Source of the DNA: Lachnospiraceae bacterium
GTDB lineage: Bacteria > Bacillota > Clostridia > Lachnospirales > Lachnospiraceae
Length of the DNA: 37,271 nt
Reading direction: 5' to 3'
Assembly: GCA_024698865.1 (NCBI GenBank)
Contig: JAILQS010000095.1
Location: 1 to 37,271 of the forward strand
Shown: positions 27,748 to 36,112 of the stretch, piece after piece
How the letters are laid out: each line of letters starts with the position of its first letter
Position numbering within the stretch: the stretch's first letter is position 1
Program-made: the position numbers and the translations under genes
The notes under the pieces: generated by a model
Told to the model about the DNA's origin: nothing
The model's input: the letters and a program-made list of their open reading frames with translations, nothing else
Database searches by the model: none

Positions 27748-28161
27748 ATGAAGCAGGAACAGATACAGGAATTAATCAAAAGAGCACTGGAGGCAAGGGA
27801 AAAGTCTTATTCGCCGTATTCGCATTATCGGGTGGGCGCAGCGCTACTTTGTAAAGATGGACAGATTTATACGGGCTGTAATATAGAAAATGCGGCATAT
27901 ACACCTACCAATTGCGCAGAGAGAACGGCATTCTTCAAAGCAGTGAGCGAAGGAAAAAGAGAGTTCCTTGCGATTGCAATCGTAGGTGGGGGCGAGCAGG
28001 TAGACAGTTATGTGACGCCATGTGGGGTTTGCCGCCAGGTAATGAAAGAGTTTTGCAGGAATGATTTTGCAATCTATGCTGCAAAGACACCAGAGGATTA
28101 CAAGGAGTTTACATTAATGGAGCTGTTGCCGGAGTCTTTTGGACCGGAGAATCTTGACTAG
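27748..28161 (+). CDS. cdd: Cytidine deaminase
   Basis: Pyrimidine-salvage enzyme of 137 residues that converts cytidine and deoxycytidine to uridine and deoxyuridine. Zinc-site motifs are complete: NCAERTAFF (Cys plus catalytic Glu) and TPCGVCRQVM. Substrate-binding YSHYRVGAAL and CNIENAAY are present. It is the tetrameric Cys-type form typical of Firmicutes. It precedes pdp by 21 bases, which would phosphorolyse the product. Confidence 0.97.
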   Translation: MKQEQIQELIKRALEAREKSYSPYSHYRVGAALLCKDGQIYTGCNIENAAYTPTNCAERTAFFKAVSEGKREFLAIAIVGGGEQVDSYVTPCGVCRQVMKEFCRNDFAIYAAKTPEDYKEFTLMELLPESFGPENLD

Positions 28162-28182
28162 GACAGAAGGGAGAGCAAAAAC

Positions 28183-29496
28183 ATGAGAATGTACGACCTG
28201 ATTGAAAAAAAGAAATATGGGGAAGAATTAACAAAAGAAGAGTTGGAATACATTATAAACGGATACGTAGACGGAAGTATTCCGGACTACCAGATGTCGG
28301 CATGGCTGATGGCAGTATATTTCAAAGGAATGACAAGTCGTGAGCTTACCGACATGACGATAACAATGGCACATTCCGGAGATATGGTGGATTTATCAGC
28401 GATAGAAGGAATCAAGATAGATAAACACAGCACAGGAGGCGTGGGCGATAAGACCACGTTGATTATCACACCGATGGTGGCGGCGTGTGGCGTTAAGGTA
28501 GCAAAAATGTCCGGAAGGGGACTGGGTCACACCGGCGGAACGGTAGATAAACTTGAGTCGATAGAGGGATACCAGACAGCATTAGACAGACAACGCTTTT
28601 ACGAAATCGTAAACACCGTTGGGATGAGTGTAATCGGACAGTCCGGCAATCTTGCGCCTGCAGATAAAAAACTGTATGCGCTTCGCGATGTTACCGGTAC
28701 GGTAGACAGCATTCCGTTGATTGCCTCCTCTATTATGAGTAAAAAGCTGGCGGCGGGAAGTGACAGTATTTTGCTGGATGTTACGACGGGAAGCGGCGCA
28801 TTTATTGAAGAATTCGACAAATCCATAGAACTTGCCAAAACAATGGTTTCCATCGGGGAAGGTGCCGGCAGAGAAACCGTAGCATTGCTTACGAACATGG
28901 ATGAACCGCTTGGCTATGCAATCGGTAATACGATGGAAGTACAGGAAGCAATTGAAACTATGAAGGGAAACGGACCGGCGGACCTCGTGGAAGTATGTGT
29001 GGCGCTTGCAGGAGATATGTTGTATCTTGCAAAGAAGGGAACACTTGAGGAATGTAGAGAAATGGCTACTAAGACACTTACCGATGGCAGCGCATTTGAA
29101 AGATTTAAAAAGATGGTGGCAGCGCAAGGTGGAAGATGCGATGTGCTGGAAGACACATCGTTGTTTGGAGAGGCGCCATATCAGATGGAGCTTCTTGCGA
29201 AAAAGAGCGGATATGTACAGCATATGAATGCAAAGGAATGTGGAATTGCTTCTATGTTACTTGGCGCCGGCAGGGAGACCAAAGAAGATGTTATCGATAT
29301 GAAAGCAGGAATCCTTCTTAAGAAGAAAACAACGGATGCGGTAAAAGAAGGAGAAGTGCTTGCAATATTGTATTCTTCTGATGAAAATCGCCTGCAGACA
29401 GCAGCAGACAAACTGGAGGCCGCTTATGAGATTGGAGACAGTAAAGTGGCACCGCTTCAAATGATTCAGGGGCGCATTACAAAGAAAGATATCTAA
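28183..29496 (+). CDS. pdp: Pyrimidine-nucleoside phosphorylase
   Basis: Enzyme of 437 residues that cleaves uridine, deoxyuridine and thymidine with phosphate to free base and (deoxy)ribose 1-phosphate. The NP-II family signature is clear: KIDKHSTGGVGDKTTL, SGRGLGHTGGTVDKLESI, and a Lys/Ser phosphate site (SSIMSKKLAAGSD). C-terminal biotinyl-like fold includes MKAGILLKKKTTDAVKEGE. With cdd it forms a salvage unit. AGGGAG sits upstream of the ATG, and a terminator follows. Confidence 0.96.
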   Translation: MRMYDLIEKKKYGEELTKEELEYIINGYVDGSIPDYQMSAWLMAVYFKGMTSRELTDMTITMAHSGDMVDLSAIEGIKIDKHSTGGVGDKTTLIITPMVAACGVKVAKMSGRGLGHTGGTVDKLESIEGYQTALDRQRFYEIVNTVGMSVIGQSGNLAPADKKLYALRDVTGTVDSIPLIASSIMSKKLAAGSDSILLDVTTGSGAFIEEFDKSIELAKTMVSIGEGAGRETVALLTNMDEPLGYAIGNTMEVQEAIETMKGNGPADLVEVCVALAGDMLYLAKKGTLEECREMATKTLTDGSAFERFKKMVAAQGGRCDVLEDTSLFGEAPYQMELLAKKSGYVQHMNAKECGIASMLLGAGRETKEDVIDMKAGILLKKKTTDAVKEGEVLAILYSSDENRLQTAADKLEAAYEIGDSKVAPLQMIQGRITKKDI

Positions 29497-29518
29497 AACG
29501 TTTGAAAAAAAGAGAAAA

Positions 29519-29552
29519 TAAAAGAATCTCGCTTGCGAGATTCTTTTGTTGT
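29519..29552. terminator. Bidirectional intrinsic terminator
   Basis: AAAAGAATCTCG CTTG CGAGATTCTTTT is a perfect hairpin with a four-base loop, A-rich on the left and T-rich on the right, between pdp and the convergent XRE regulator gene. Confidence 0.92.
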
Positions 29553-29578
29553 GGAGATATGTTTAACAAATATAGAAA

Positions 29579-29908
29579 TTACTTCATAATGGAACGTCTA
29601 TCTTCAAGTAAGGCGCGAATAATCAGAATGGAACGCTCCTGGTCCTTTTCGGTCAGCTTCTGGAAGTAGCGATTCAGTCGACACTCCGGACTATTCTGAT
29701 TCGGAGATTTCACAATGTGATCCACGAGATCATCGATCGATACGTGGAAGTAATCCGCAATCTTTGTAAGAATCTCAACGTTAGGAGAAGATGAATCATT
29801 CTCATAACTGCTAATCATCTGTTGTGTGAGCCCAAGCACTTTCCCAAGCTCTGCCTGACTCATTTTGCGGTCCTTTCTGATGCGTTCTAAATTACTACCA
29901 AAAGACAT
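29579..29908 (-). CDS. XRE-family helix-turn-helix transcriptional regulator
   Basis: Protein of 109 residues. Residues about 5-62 are a Cro/CI-type HTH (LERIRKDRKMSQAELGKVLGLTQQMISSYENDSSSPNVEILTKIADYF), followed by VSIDDLV and a 45-residue helical tail that could dimerise. Its gene is monocistronic and divergent from the diguanylate cyclase gene, which it might control; that is inference from position. No operator is obvious, though the gap between the two genes is AT-rich. Confidence 0.9.
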   Translation of the reverse strand: MSFGSNLERIRKDRKMSQAELGKVLGLTQQMISSYENDSSSPNVEILTKIADYFHVSIDDLVDHIVKSPNQNSPECRLNRYFQKLTEKDQERSILIIRALLEDRRSIMK

Positions 29909-30038
29909 TCCTCTCTACCTCACTCTAATACTAAAATATTACAATTTGTTCCTTTATCACTTTACCAAAGTATAGCATAGGAGTGTTTGGAATACAATTA
30001 AAAAATTGACGAAAATAATCAGAAAAACTTAAATTCAA

Positions 30039-30067
30039 TTGTATAAATTGATAAAATCGTGTAAAAT
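30039..30067 (+). promoter_or_regulatory. Candidate promoter for the diguanylate cyclase gene
   Basis: TTGTAT (30039-30044) and TAAAAT (30062-30067) are 17 bases apart, about 75 bases before ATG 30150. Confidence 0.45.
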
Positions 30068-30149
30068 AATCTGAGACATAATAGAGATAGGGCTGGATTC
30101 TTTAGAAGACGTTATACGTATGAGAAATGTTATAAAAAGGAGTACGAAT

Positions 30150-31295
30150 ATGAAGATAGGAATCGCCTCGGCAGACCTTGTAAGCATACTGTTTATGCTG
30201 ATTATTCTAGGGAGTATGTTCCGTAGAAATATGAAGGAAAACAAAGAAAATGCCGCCTTTTTTGCCTTAATCATTGTGACTATGATAGGACTTGGTTTTG
30301 ATGCCCTGTCTTACATTCTTGATACAGTGTATATCAACAGTGACATTATGATTGTAGCTAATATAATGGCATATTCCATCGTTAATTTATGTATTGTAGC
30401 CTTTTTCTGTTATTTACTAACACTTATCCGCAAAACGAAGGCGATTTCCGGTAAGTTTCTGTATCCGATAGTTGCGATTAGTGTGATTGATATTCTGTTG
30501 TGCGTAATTGGAGTACTCAATAAAAAATTTTTTACCGTTACGGATTGTCATTTCCAATACGGTTCGTGGACAGGGGCTGTCGAGTTTCTTCCGTTGATTT
30601 CTTTACTGATTACACTTATCATTCTGGTTATGAACGCAAAGAACCTTGGAATGCGCAATACATTGGCGTTGGGGTCATTTTTGGCATTCCCGATTCATGC
30701 AGCATGTATTGTGACGTTTTTTCCGGAAGTACAGCTTGGCTATCTGGCCTCGGCACTGGCGTGTTTCATCATTTTCACTTTTATATCACGTGAAGAAATC
30801 AATGAAACAAAGCTGCGTGAAGAGATAATGAAATTGGTTTCCTCCCATGATGCGCTAACCGGACTTATGAATCGCCGCGGCTTTGATGATACAATCGGCA
30901 AAGCCTTGGGACATGAACGGTTGGGGGTTGTCTATAGTGACCTGAATGCACTCAAATATATGAATGACAATTATGGTCACGCAGCCGGAGACTCCTATAT
31001 CTGCCGCTTTGCTGAAATATTAAGGCAGGTATTTGGAGACGTGGGCGTAATCTCCAGAATCAGTGGGGATGAGTTTGTTGTTTTGGTCTTTGATATTTCC
31101 GAAAGCGATTTTGAAGGATTGAAAAAGAAAATGGACGAAGTGATTCGTAATAATAAACGGATAGCTTCTGTTGGATATGCATATGGCGAGAGTGGCAAGT
31201 CGGCTGATTTGCTTAAGCGTGCCGAACAGGAAATGTATGAGGATAAAAAACGCTATTACCTGGAAAGTGGAATGGATCGAAGAAGGCATATGTAA
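30150..31295 (+). CDS. Membrane diguanylate cyclase (GGDEF)
   Basis: Protein of 381 residues. The first about 215 residues form six to seven transmembrane helices with no recognised sensor name, followed by a short linker and a GGDEF domain (about 228-375). The active-site signature is R303-I-S-G-D-E-F309, i.e. SGDEF, a variant that some active enzymes use; DLNALKYMNDNYGHAAGDSYI is intact. No RxxD inhibitory site precedes it, so c-di-GMP product inhibition is not expected. ATG 30150 has AAGGAG seven bases upstream; the upstream ATG 30120 has none. Confidence 0.92.
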   Translation: MKIGIASADLVSILFMLIILGSMFRRNMKENKENAAFFALIIVTMIGLGFDALSYILDTVYINSDIMIVANIMAYSIVNLCIVAFFCYLLTLIRKTKAISGKFLYPIVAISVIDILLCVIGVLNKKFFTVTDCHFQYGSWTGAVEFLPLISLLITLIILVMNAKNLGMRNTLALGSFLAFPIHAACIVTFFPEVQLGYLASALACFIIFTFISREEINETKLREEIMKLVSSHDALTGLMNRRGFDDTIGKALGHERLGVVYSDLNALKYMNDNYGHAAGDSYICRFAEILRQVFGDVGVISRISGDEFVVLVFDISESDFEGLKKKMDEVIRNNKRIASVGYAYGESGKSADLLKRAEQEMYEDKKRYYLESGMDRRRHM

Positions 31296-31304
31296 TTATG
31301 GAGT

Positions 31305-31355
31305 CATGCAATGAAAGCAAAGTTGCATGTAAGAACTGTATTTTGATGTACAGTT
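31305..31355 (+). repeat. Two tandem short hairpins before the glycosyltransferase gene
   Basis: CATGCAA/TTGCATG (31305-31311 with 31323-31329) and AACTGTA/TACAGTT (31334-31340 with 31349-31355) are perfect seven-base stems one after the other in the 90-base gap. They lack a U-run, so they are weak candidates for termination or leader control. Confidence 0.4.
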
Positions 31356-31385
31356 AAGAAATAATAGAAAAAAGGAGTAGGAATT

Positions 31386-32402
31386 ATGAAACTGTTATCT
31401 GTAGCGATTCCTTGTTATAACTCAGCAGAGTACATGGAACGCGCCATAAAAAGCATATTGGTAGGAGGACACGAGGTCGAGATTATTATCGTAGACGATG
31501 GTTCTTCCGATAATACATTAGAGATTGCAAAATCTTACGAAGCCAAATTTCCTGGTATCGTAAAGGCAGTTCATCAGGAAAATGGAGGACATGGAAGTGC
31601 AGTTAATACAGGACTGAAAGAAGCCACCGGACTTTATTATAAAGTTGTAGACAGTGATGACTGGCTGGATGAAGATGCCTTTAAGCAGGTGCTGGAGAAG
31701 CTTCGCTCACTGGTGGAGGATGCTGCCGGAGTAGATATGTTTGTATGCAACTATGTATATGAACGCGTGTCAGAGGGTAAGCAGAAGGTTATGGATTATC
31801 GCAGTGCGATGCCAAGAGATGTCGTGTTTGGGTGGTCGGAGATGCAGCATTTTAAGGCAAGTCAGTATATTTTGATGCATTCCGTAATTTACAGTACAAA
31901 GATGTTGCGTCAGTGCAAGCTGGAACTGCCAAAGCATACGTTCTACGTTGACAACATTTTCGTATATCATCCGTTGCCATACGTGAAGAAAATTTACTAT
32001 ATGGATGTTGACTTATATCGTTACTACATAGGAAGAGCGGATCAGTCGGTAAACGAGAAGGTGATGATTGGCCGTGTCGACCAGCAATTGAGAGTTACCA
32101 AACTTATGATAAATGATTGTGACCTCAGCAAAATCAGAAACAAAAAGCTTCGCAAGTATATGGCGAAATATCTGGCGATGATGATGACGATTTGTACGGT
32201 ATTTTTGCTTAGGGAAGGCAGCGAAGACAGCCTGAAAAAAAGAGAAGATATCTGGAACTATCTAAAAGACAGTAACAAATATCTCTATCGTGATGTGAAG
32301 CGCTGTATCCTCGGCAAATCCATGCAGCTCAACGGAAAGGTGGGCAACCGGATTATTATCCTCGGATACAAACTTTCACAAAGAATATATGGTTTTAGTT
32401 AA
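31386..32402 (+). CDS. Glycosyltransferase family 2
   Basis: GT-A fold glycosyltransferase of 338 residues. The nucleotide-sugar motifs are VAIPCYNSAEYMERAI, IIIVDDGSSDNTLEIA, and the metal-binding VVDSDDWLDEDAF; the acceptor half runs from about 125 to 338. There is no clear transmembrane helix, so it is a peripheral cytosolic enzyme. Likely substrates are sugars for a surface glycan or glycolipid, but donor and acceptor cannot be named. AAAGGAG precedes the ATG. Its stop codon interlocks with that of the convergent PAP2 gene. Confidence 0.92.
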   Translation: MKLLSVAIPCYNSAEYMERAIKSILVGGHEVEIIIVDDGSSDNTLEIAKSYEAKFPGIVKAVHQENGGHGSAVNTGLKEATGLYYKVVDSDDWLDEDAFKQVLEKLRSLVEDAAGVDMFVCNYVYERVSEGKQKVMDYRSAMPRDVVFGWSEMQHFKASQYILMHSVIYSTKMLRQCKLELPKHTFYVDNIFVYHPLPYVKKIYYMDVDLYRYYIGRADQSVNEKVMIGRVDQQLRVTKLMINDCDLSKIRNKKLRKYMAKYLAMMMTICTVFLLREGSEDSLKKREDIWNYLKDSNKYLYRDVKRCILGKSMQLNGKVGNRIIILGYKLSQRIYGFS

Positions 32403-33112
32403 TCGGAAGAGGTTTTTGCGAAAACACTGGTTTTGGCAAGAACCTTTTCTTTTATGAAAATTTTGGCTTTGCTTTTAAGTGTACTGTACTGCTCGGTGTA
32501 GATGATGTGGTATACCAGAATAGAAAGTAAAAAGGCACAAAGCACATCGAACGCCGAATGTTGTTTTAAAAACATGGTAGACAGACAAATCGAGGTACAG
32601 AGTACGAAAGACGCTGATTTGAGTGTCGGGTGTTTGCGGGCAAGCTCCATTCGGGAAACTGCAATATGGGTTCCGACAGAGTTGTAAACGTGAATGCTTG
32701 GACAGACATTTAGCGGTGTATCCAACTGTTGTAAGGAAATGACCAGTCGTGTTAAAAAATGATCATTTGGATACTCTGTCAGTCGAAGCATCTGTCCGTT
32801 AGGCCAGAAGGTATAAATGATAAGACAGATGGTCATTCCGCTAAACAGAAAGCCGCAAATCTTATAAAATTCATTTTTGTTCTTGAACATCAGATAAACC
32901 ACGACAACCGGTACATAGATAAACCACAGGAAATACGGGATGATGAACCATTCGTCAAAAGGGATGAAATCATCCAGCGTGGTATGAATCAGACGGAATG
33001 TCGGTACATCGCGAATTTCCAGATAAAAAAACCAGATGGCGTATATGATTAAGTAACTGAAAACCCAAGCGTGTTTGTATTTTTTGCAAAAATTAAAGAA
33101 CCCCTGTTTCAA
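32399..33112 (-). CDS. PAP2-family membrane phosphatase
   Basis: Protein of 237 residues with about six transmembrane helices. It keeps the second and third motifs of type 2 phosphatidic acid phosphatases, CPSIHVYNS and FLKQHSAFDVLCA, which hold the catalytic histidines. The first (KxxxxxxRP) motif is not evident, as in inositol-phosphorylceramide-synthase-like members. Possible substrates are lipid or isoprenoid phosphates. The start is TTG 33112, with AAGGGGG upstream. The last about 15 codons lie over the terminator of the glycosyltransferase gene. Confidence 0.88.
   Translation of the reverse strand: MKQGFFNFCKKYKHAWVFSYLIIYAIWFFYLEIRDVPTFRLIHTTLDDFIPFDEWFIIPYFLWFIYVPVVVVYLMFKNKNEFYKICGFLFSGMTICLIIYTFWPNGQMLRLTEYPNDHFLTRLVISLQQLDTPLNVCPSIHVYNSVGTHIAVSRMELARKHPTLKSASFVLCTSICLSTMFLKQHSAFDVLCAFLLSILVYHIIYTEQYSTLKSKAKIFIKEKVLAKTSVFAKTSSD
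32407..32453 (+). terminator. Intrinsic terminator inside the convergent PAP2 gene
   Basis: AAGAGGTTTTTGC (32407-32419) pairs with GCAAGAACCTTTT (32436-32448), 13 base pairs with G-U wobbles, continuing after one mismatch into AAAAC/GTTTT with an ACTG loop, then TTTTCTTTT. It stops glycosyltransferase transcription within the PAP2 coding sequence. Confidence 0.75.
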
Positions 33113-33130
33113 AAAAAAGCCCCCTTCTGA

Positions 33131-33556
33131 TTAACGAGTCTTAGCTTCGTCCTCACAGTAAATGCAACGATACAGACGTTTCTCTTTGTTGGCAAGTTTG
33201 AAAATATGATCCAGCCCCGGTTCAATAGAAGTAATACAACGCGGGTTTTTGCACTGAACCACATTACATATCTTTTGTGGTAATTCCAGACGTTTCTTAC
33301 CGACAATCACATTGTTCTCAACAATGTTAACGGTTATATTCGGATCGATATATCCGAGAACATCCAGATTGATATCGATGTTGTCATTGACTTTAATAAT
33401 GTCTTTGAGTCCCATCTTGTTACTTTTTACATTTTTTATAATGGCAATGGAGCAGTCCAGTTCATCCAGATTCAGATACTCATAAATCTGCATTGCCTTA
33501 CCGGCTTTGATGTGATCGAGAACAATGCCCCTTTCAATACTATCTACTTTCAACAT
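33131..33556 (-). CDS. pyrI: Aspartate carbamoyltransferase regulatory subunit
   Basis: Protein of 141 residues that forms the allosteric subunit of the pyrB-pyrI holoenzyme and binds CTP/ATP. The N-terminal effector domain starts MLKVDSIERGIVLDHIKAGKAM. The C-terminal zinc domain has two Cys pairs, QCKNPRC and YRCIYC, in the expected spacing. ATG 33556 has AAAGGA eight bases before it; two extra codons from a TTG are possible. It follows pyrB by 14 bases. Confidence 0.96.
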   Translation of the reverse strand: MLKVDSIERGIVLDHIKAGKAMQIYEYLNLDELDCSIAIIKNVKSNKMGLKDIIKVNDNIDINLDVLGYIDPNITVNIVENNVIVGKKRLELPQKICNVVQCKNPRCITSIEPGLDHIFKLANKEKRLYRCIYCEDEAKTR

Positions 33557-33570
33557 ATGCAAAATCCTTT

Positions 33571-34488
33571 CTACTTATCCAAACCTAACAGCCACATAAT
33601 GAGAGCCATACGGACGAATTTGCCGTATTCCGCCTGCTTGAAGTATACCGCTCTTGGATCGTTGTCCACTTCTTTGGCAATCTCATTTACACGAGGCAAA
33701 GGATGCATAATTTTAAGATCCTCTTTGGCATTGAGAAGTTTGGTATGGTCTAAGATGTAACTGTCTTTCAAACGTATGTAATCCGCTTCGTTGAAGAAAC
33801 GCTCGCGCTGAACCCTGGTCATATAAAGGATGTCCAGAGAAGGCATAACATCTTCCATCTGTTCCACTTCTTCAAAAGGAATATTATTGGCAAGAAGAAC
33901 TTCTTCTTTAATATAATCGGGGATTCGAAGCTCGTCCGGAGATATCAGGACGAAACGTACATTTTCATAACGCGACATAGCCTTTATTAAGGAATGAACC
34001 GTTCTTCCAAATTTCAAATCACCACACAAACCAACCGTAACGTTGTCCAAGCGATGCATCGTTTCATGTATGGTAAGTAAATCCGTCAGTGTCTGCGTTG
34101 GATGGTTGTGTCCACCGTCGCCGGCATTGATGACCGGAATGTCAACATGCATAGCAGCAACTAAAGGAGCACCTTCCTTAGGATGACGCATAGCGATAAT
34201 ATCAGCATATTTTTCAACGATACGTGCTGTATCTGCGATGCTCTCGCCCTTCGTTGCAGAACTGGAGTCAGCGGAATGGAAACCGAGAATCGAACCACCA
34301 AGCTCCAACATCGCAGCTTCAAAACTCAGACGTGTACGAGTGCTAGGCTCATAAAATAGCGTCGCCAGCTTCTTGCCGTCACAAACATGCGCATAAGCAG
34401 GCCGGTCAGCCATAATCTTGCCGGCAAGCTTCAGGATGGTATCTACATCTTCCACGCTCAAATCAATAGGATCAATTAAATCTTTCAT
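33571..34488 (-). CDS. pyrB: Aspartate carbamoyltransferase catalytic subunit
   Basis: Enzyme of 305 residues for the committed step of de novo pyrimidine synthesis: carbamoyl phosphate plus aspartate to carbamoyl aspartate. Signature motifs are [14 protein letters not shown], the [18 protein letters not shown] carbamoyl-phosphate site, and [22 protein letters not shown] precedes the ATG. The other pyr genes are not nearby, and the short leader makes PyrR-type attenuation here unlikely. Confidence 0.98.
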   Translation of the reverse strand: MKDLIDPIDLSVEDVDTILKLAGKIMADRPAYAHVCDGKKLATLFYEPSTRTRLSFEAAMLELGGSILGFHSADSSSATKGESIADTARIVEKYADIIAMRHPKEGAPLVAAMHVDIPVINAGDGGHNHPTQTLTDLLTIHETMHRLDNVTVGLCGDLKFGRTVHSLIKAMSRYENVRFVLISPDELRIPDYIKEEVLLANNIPFEEVEQMEDVMPSLDILYMTRVQRERFFNEADYIRLKDSYILDHTKLLNAKEDLKIMHPLPRVNEIAKEVDNDPRAVYFKQAEYGKFVRMALIMWLLGLDK

Positions 34489-34515
34489 AAGAAAATCCCC
34501 TTTTCATTTTCCAAA

Positions 34516-34545
34516 ATTATATAATGTTTTAAAGAGGGTTGTCAA
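34516..34545 (-). promoter_or_regulatory. Candidate pyrBI promoter
   Basis: Minus-strand consensus TTGACA (34540-34545) and TATAAT (34516-34521) are 18 bases apart. Transcription would start about 20 bases before the pyrB ATG, so the leader is too short for an attenuator. Confidence 0.65.
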
Positions 34546-34626
34546 CCGAAATGGAGGGGAGAAAATAATAAGAAAGTGGGCAGTGGAATAGTTGGGAGAA
34601 GAAGCTGGAAAATGTGTTAGAAAATA

Positions 34627-34668
34627 TGTCAAAAAAAAGTTGACAAATGAATTTTCCGGTAATAAACT
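34627..34668 (+). promoter_or_regulatory. Candidate promoter and inverted repeat of the lipoprotein cassette
   Basis: TTGACA (34640-34645) and TAAACT (34663-34668) are 17 bases apart. The -35 is the right half of TGTCAA-N7-TTGACA (34627-34645), a perfect inverted repeat that could be an operator, or simply a -35 copy. Confidence 0.5.
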
Positions 34669-34762
34669 GTAAAAGTTAATCAACTGGAAATTATAACGAA
34701 AGAACACGATAAAGCGAATAGGGAAGGTTGGAAGGAAAGAAATGCTACAAAGGGACAGGAAA

Positions 34763-35269
34763 ATGTTTAAATTAAAAAGAATTATTATAACAAGTATGAT
34801 AGCACTTATTGGTCTGACCGGATGCTCCGGAACCAAAAGTGCTACAGTTAATAAAGAAGATGCCAAACAAGAAGTAGCTGCGACAAAAGAAGCGACTGTA
34901 GAACAATCTTCAAAACCGGAGGAGACACAGGCAGAGTACAAGGGAATCAACGTAGTAAAAAGCAGTGATACGAACATTGTTGTTTCCGTTCCAAACCCTG
35001 AGGAAGTTACTGGAGCTGAGACGATTGATATTGTAATTCATGAGTGTAAAGACAGTTCAGTTTTATGTTTTTGTAGTGATATTGAAGAGGAACCGACATA
35101 TGATTTTTCATGGTTGGGTCTAGGTGACATGCATATTATAAATTCGGTTGTTGGAAATGTGACCGGAAGTGGCGAGACTGCACAGTTGGTAGCAGACAGT
35201 ACTTTTGAGAATGAAATCTGCTATACCGGTGGAATCTATGATGAAAGTACAGGATTTAAAGGAGAATAA
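34763..35269 (+). CDS. Small lipoprotein of unknown function (copy 1)
   Basis: Protein of 168 residues with a lipoprotein signal peptide ending LTGC (Cys21), so it should be membrane-anchored on the outside. A polar, Glu/Lys/Thr-rich spacer (about 25-55) precedes a beta-rich domain starting YKGINVVKSSDTNIVVSVPNPEE. I recognise no family. It is closely similar, at DNA as well as protein level, to the partial gene at the window end. That paralogue begins MFELK, which points to ATG 34763 (MFKLK) as the start rather than ATG 34742. It is followed after two bases by a membrane protein gene. Confidence 0.8.
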   Translation: MFKLKRIIITSMIALIGLTGCSGTKSATVNKEDAKQEVAATKEATVEQSSKPEETQAEYKGINVVKSSDTNIVVSVPNPEEVTGAETIDIVIHECKDSSVLCFCSDIEEEPTYDFSWLGLGDMHIINSVVGNVTGSGETAQLVADSTFENEICYTGGIYDESTGFKGE

Positions 35270-35271
35270 AG

Positions 35272-35535
35272 ATGAAAAAATTGGCAAGAACAGTTTTGTC
35301 TGTATGGGAAGCAATGATAATAATAATAACTCTTATGGTTTTAATAATTTCTCCACGAAAAAAGAGTGTTGATCATATAGTAGAAAGAAATGAGTATGGT
35401 CAGATTGCTTTAGAAGAGGAAAGAACCACTTTGCCACAAACAGAGTTACAGATTTGGCGTAATGCAGGATTGGTTTTGGTATTGGGCAATCTTCCCACTG
35501 TTGTAATTGTAGTAGCATATAAAATGGCTCAATAA
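35272..35535 (+). CDS. Small two-helix membrane protein, unknown
   Basis: Protein of 87 residues: helix near residues 11-28 (VWEAMIIIITLMVLIIS), a polar segment rich in Arg/Glu, and a second helix near 65-84. No recognised family. The ribosome site AAAGGAG is built from the last codons of the upstream lipoprotein gene, seven bases before this ATG, so the two are likely coupled. Its place between lipoprotein and larger membrane genes suggests a role in the same envelope complex. Confidence 0.65.
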   Translation: MKKLARTVLSVWEAMIIIITLMVLIISPRKKSVDHIVERNEYGQIALEEERTTLPQTELQIWRNAGLVLVLGNLPTVVIVVAYKMAQ

Positions 35536-35569
35536 GCTTCCATGTGAGAAAAAGTGAAAGAGGTAAACT

Positions 35570-36112
35570 ATGAAAAAAAATATAAAACTACAAAATATTT
35601 TCTTCCCATTATGGATGCTTATGGTAGTACCTTATGCATGGGTAATTCTTTTACCAATAAATTTTATATGGGACAGCATTGCCATGATTTGTGGATTGTT
35701 CTTTGTGAATGAGAGTAACAAGTTCCGCTATTATATAAAGAAAATCTGGCTCGTCTGGATTATTGGTTTTTTGAGTGATATTATATGCAGTTTACCGATG
35801 CTTGGATTGCTGTATTTTCAAGACTTTATGAAAAAGGGGAGCATGGCGGAAAAGATTTCAGAAGCATTGATCAACAATCCTTTTGCAAATCCGATTGCGT
35901 GTGTGATTGCGGTTATAATGGTTGTGATTGCAGGAATATTGATTTATGTTCTCAATCTTAAAGTAACATTTAAAAAAGAGGAAAAAGATAAAGCGAAGAA
36001 AATTTCTCTTATCCTTGCTGTATTAACGGCACCATATTTTTTTGTTATTCCAAGCTATGGTTTTTACATGTTCCTTAATAAACTTTCGTTTTTAGGCGGA
36101 TTCTTTGGATAA
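35570..36112 (+). CDS. Polytopic membrane protein, unknown
   Basis: Protein of 180 residues with about four to five predicted transmembrane helices (roughly 10-33, 34-48, 59-84, 107-131, 144-168) and a short Lys/Glu-rich cytosolic loop (KKEEKDKAKK). No recognised family. AAAGAGG lies upstream of the ATG. The stop overlaps the start of the next frame by 8 bases. Confidence 0.7.
   Translation: MKKNIKLQNIFFPLWMLMVVPYAWVILLPINFIWDSIAMICGLFFVNESNKFRYYIKKIWLVWIIGFLSDIICSLPMLGLLYFQDFMKKGSMAEKISEALINNPFANPIACVIAVIMVVIAGILIYVLNLKVTFKKEEKDKAKKISLILAVLTAPYFFVIPSYGFYMFLNKLSFLGGFFG

Noticed and set aside
28582-29223. Minus-strand open frame of 213 codons inside pdp
   Set aside because: It is Cys/His/Phe-rich, has no ribosome site, and lies wholly under a highly conserved phosphorylase gene; a shadow frame.
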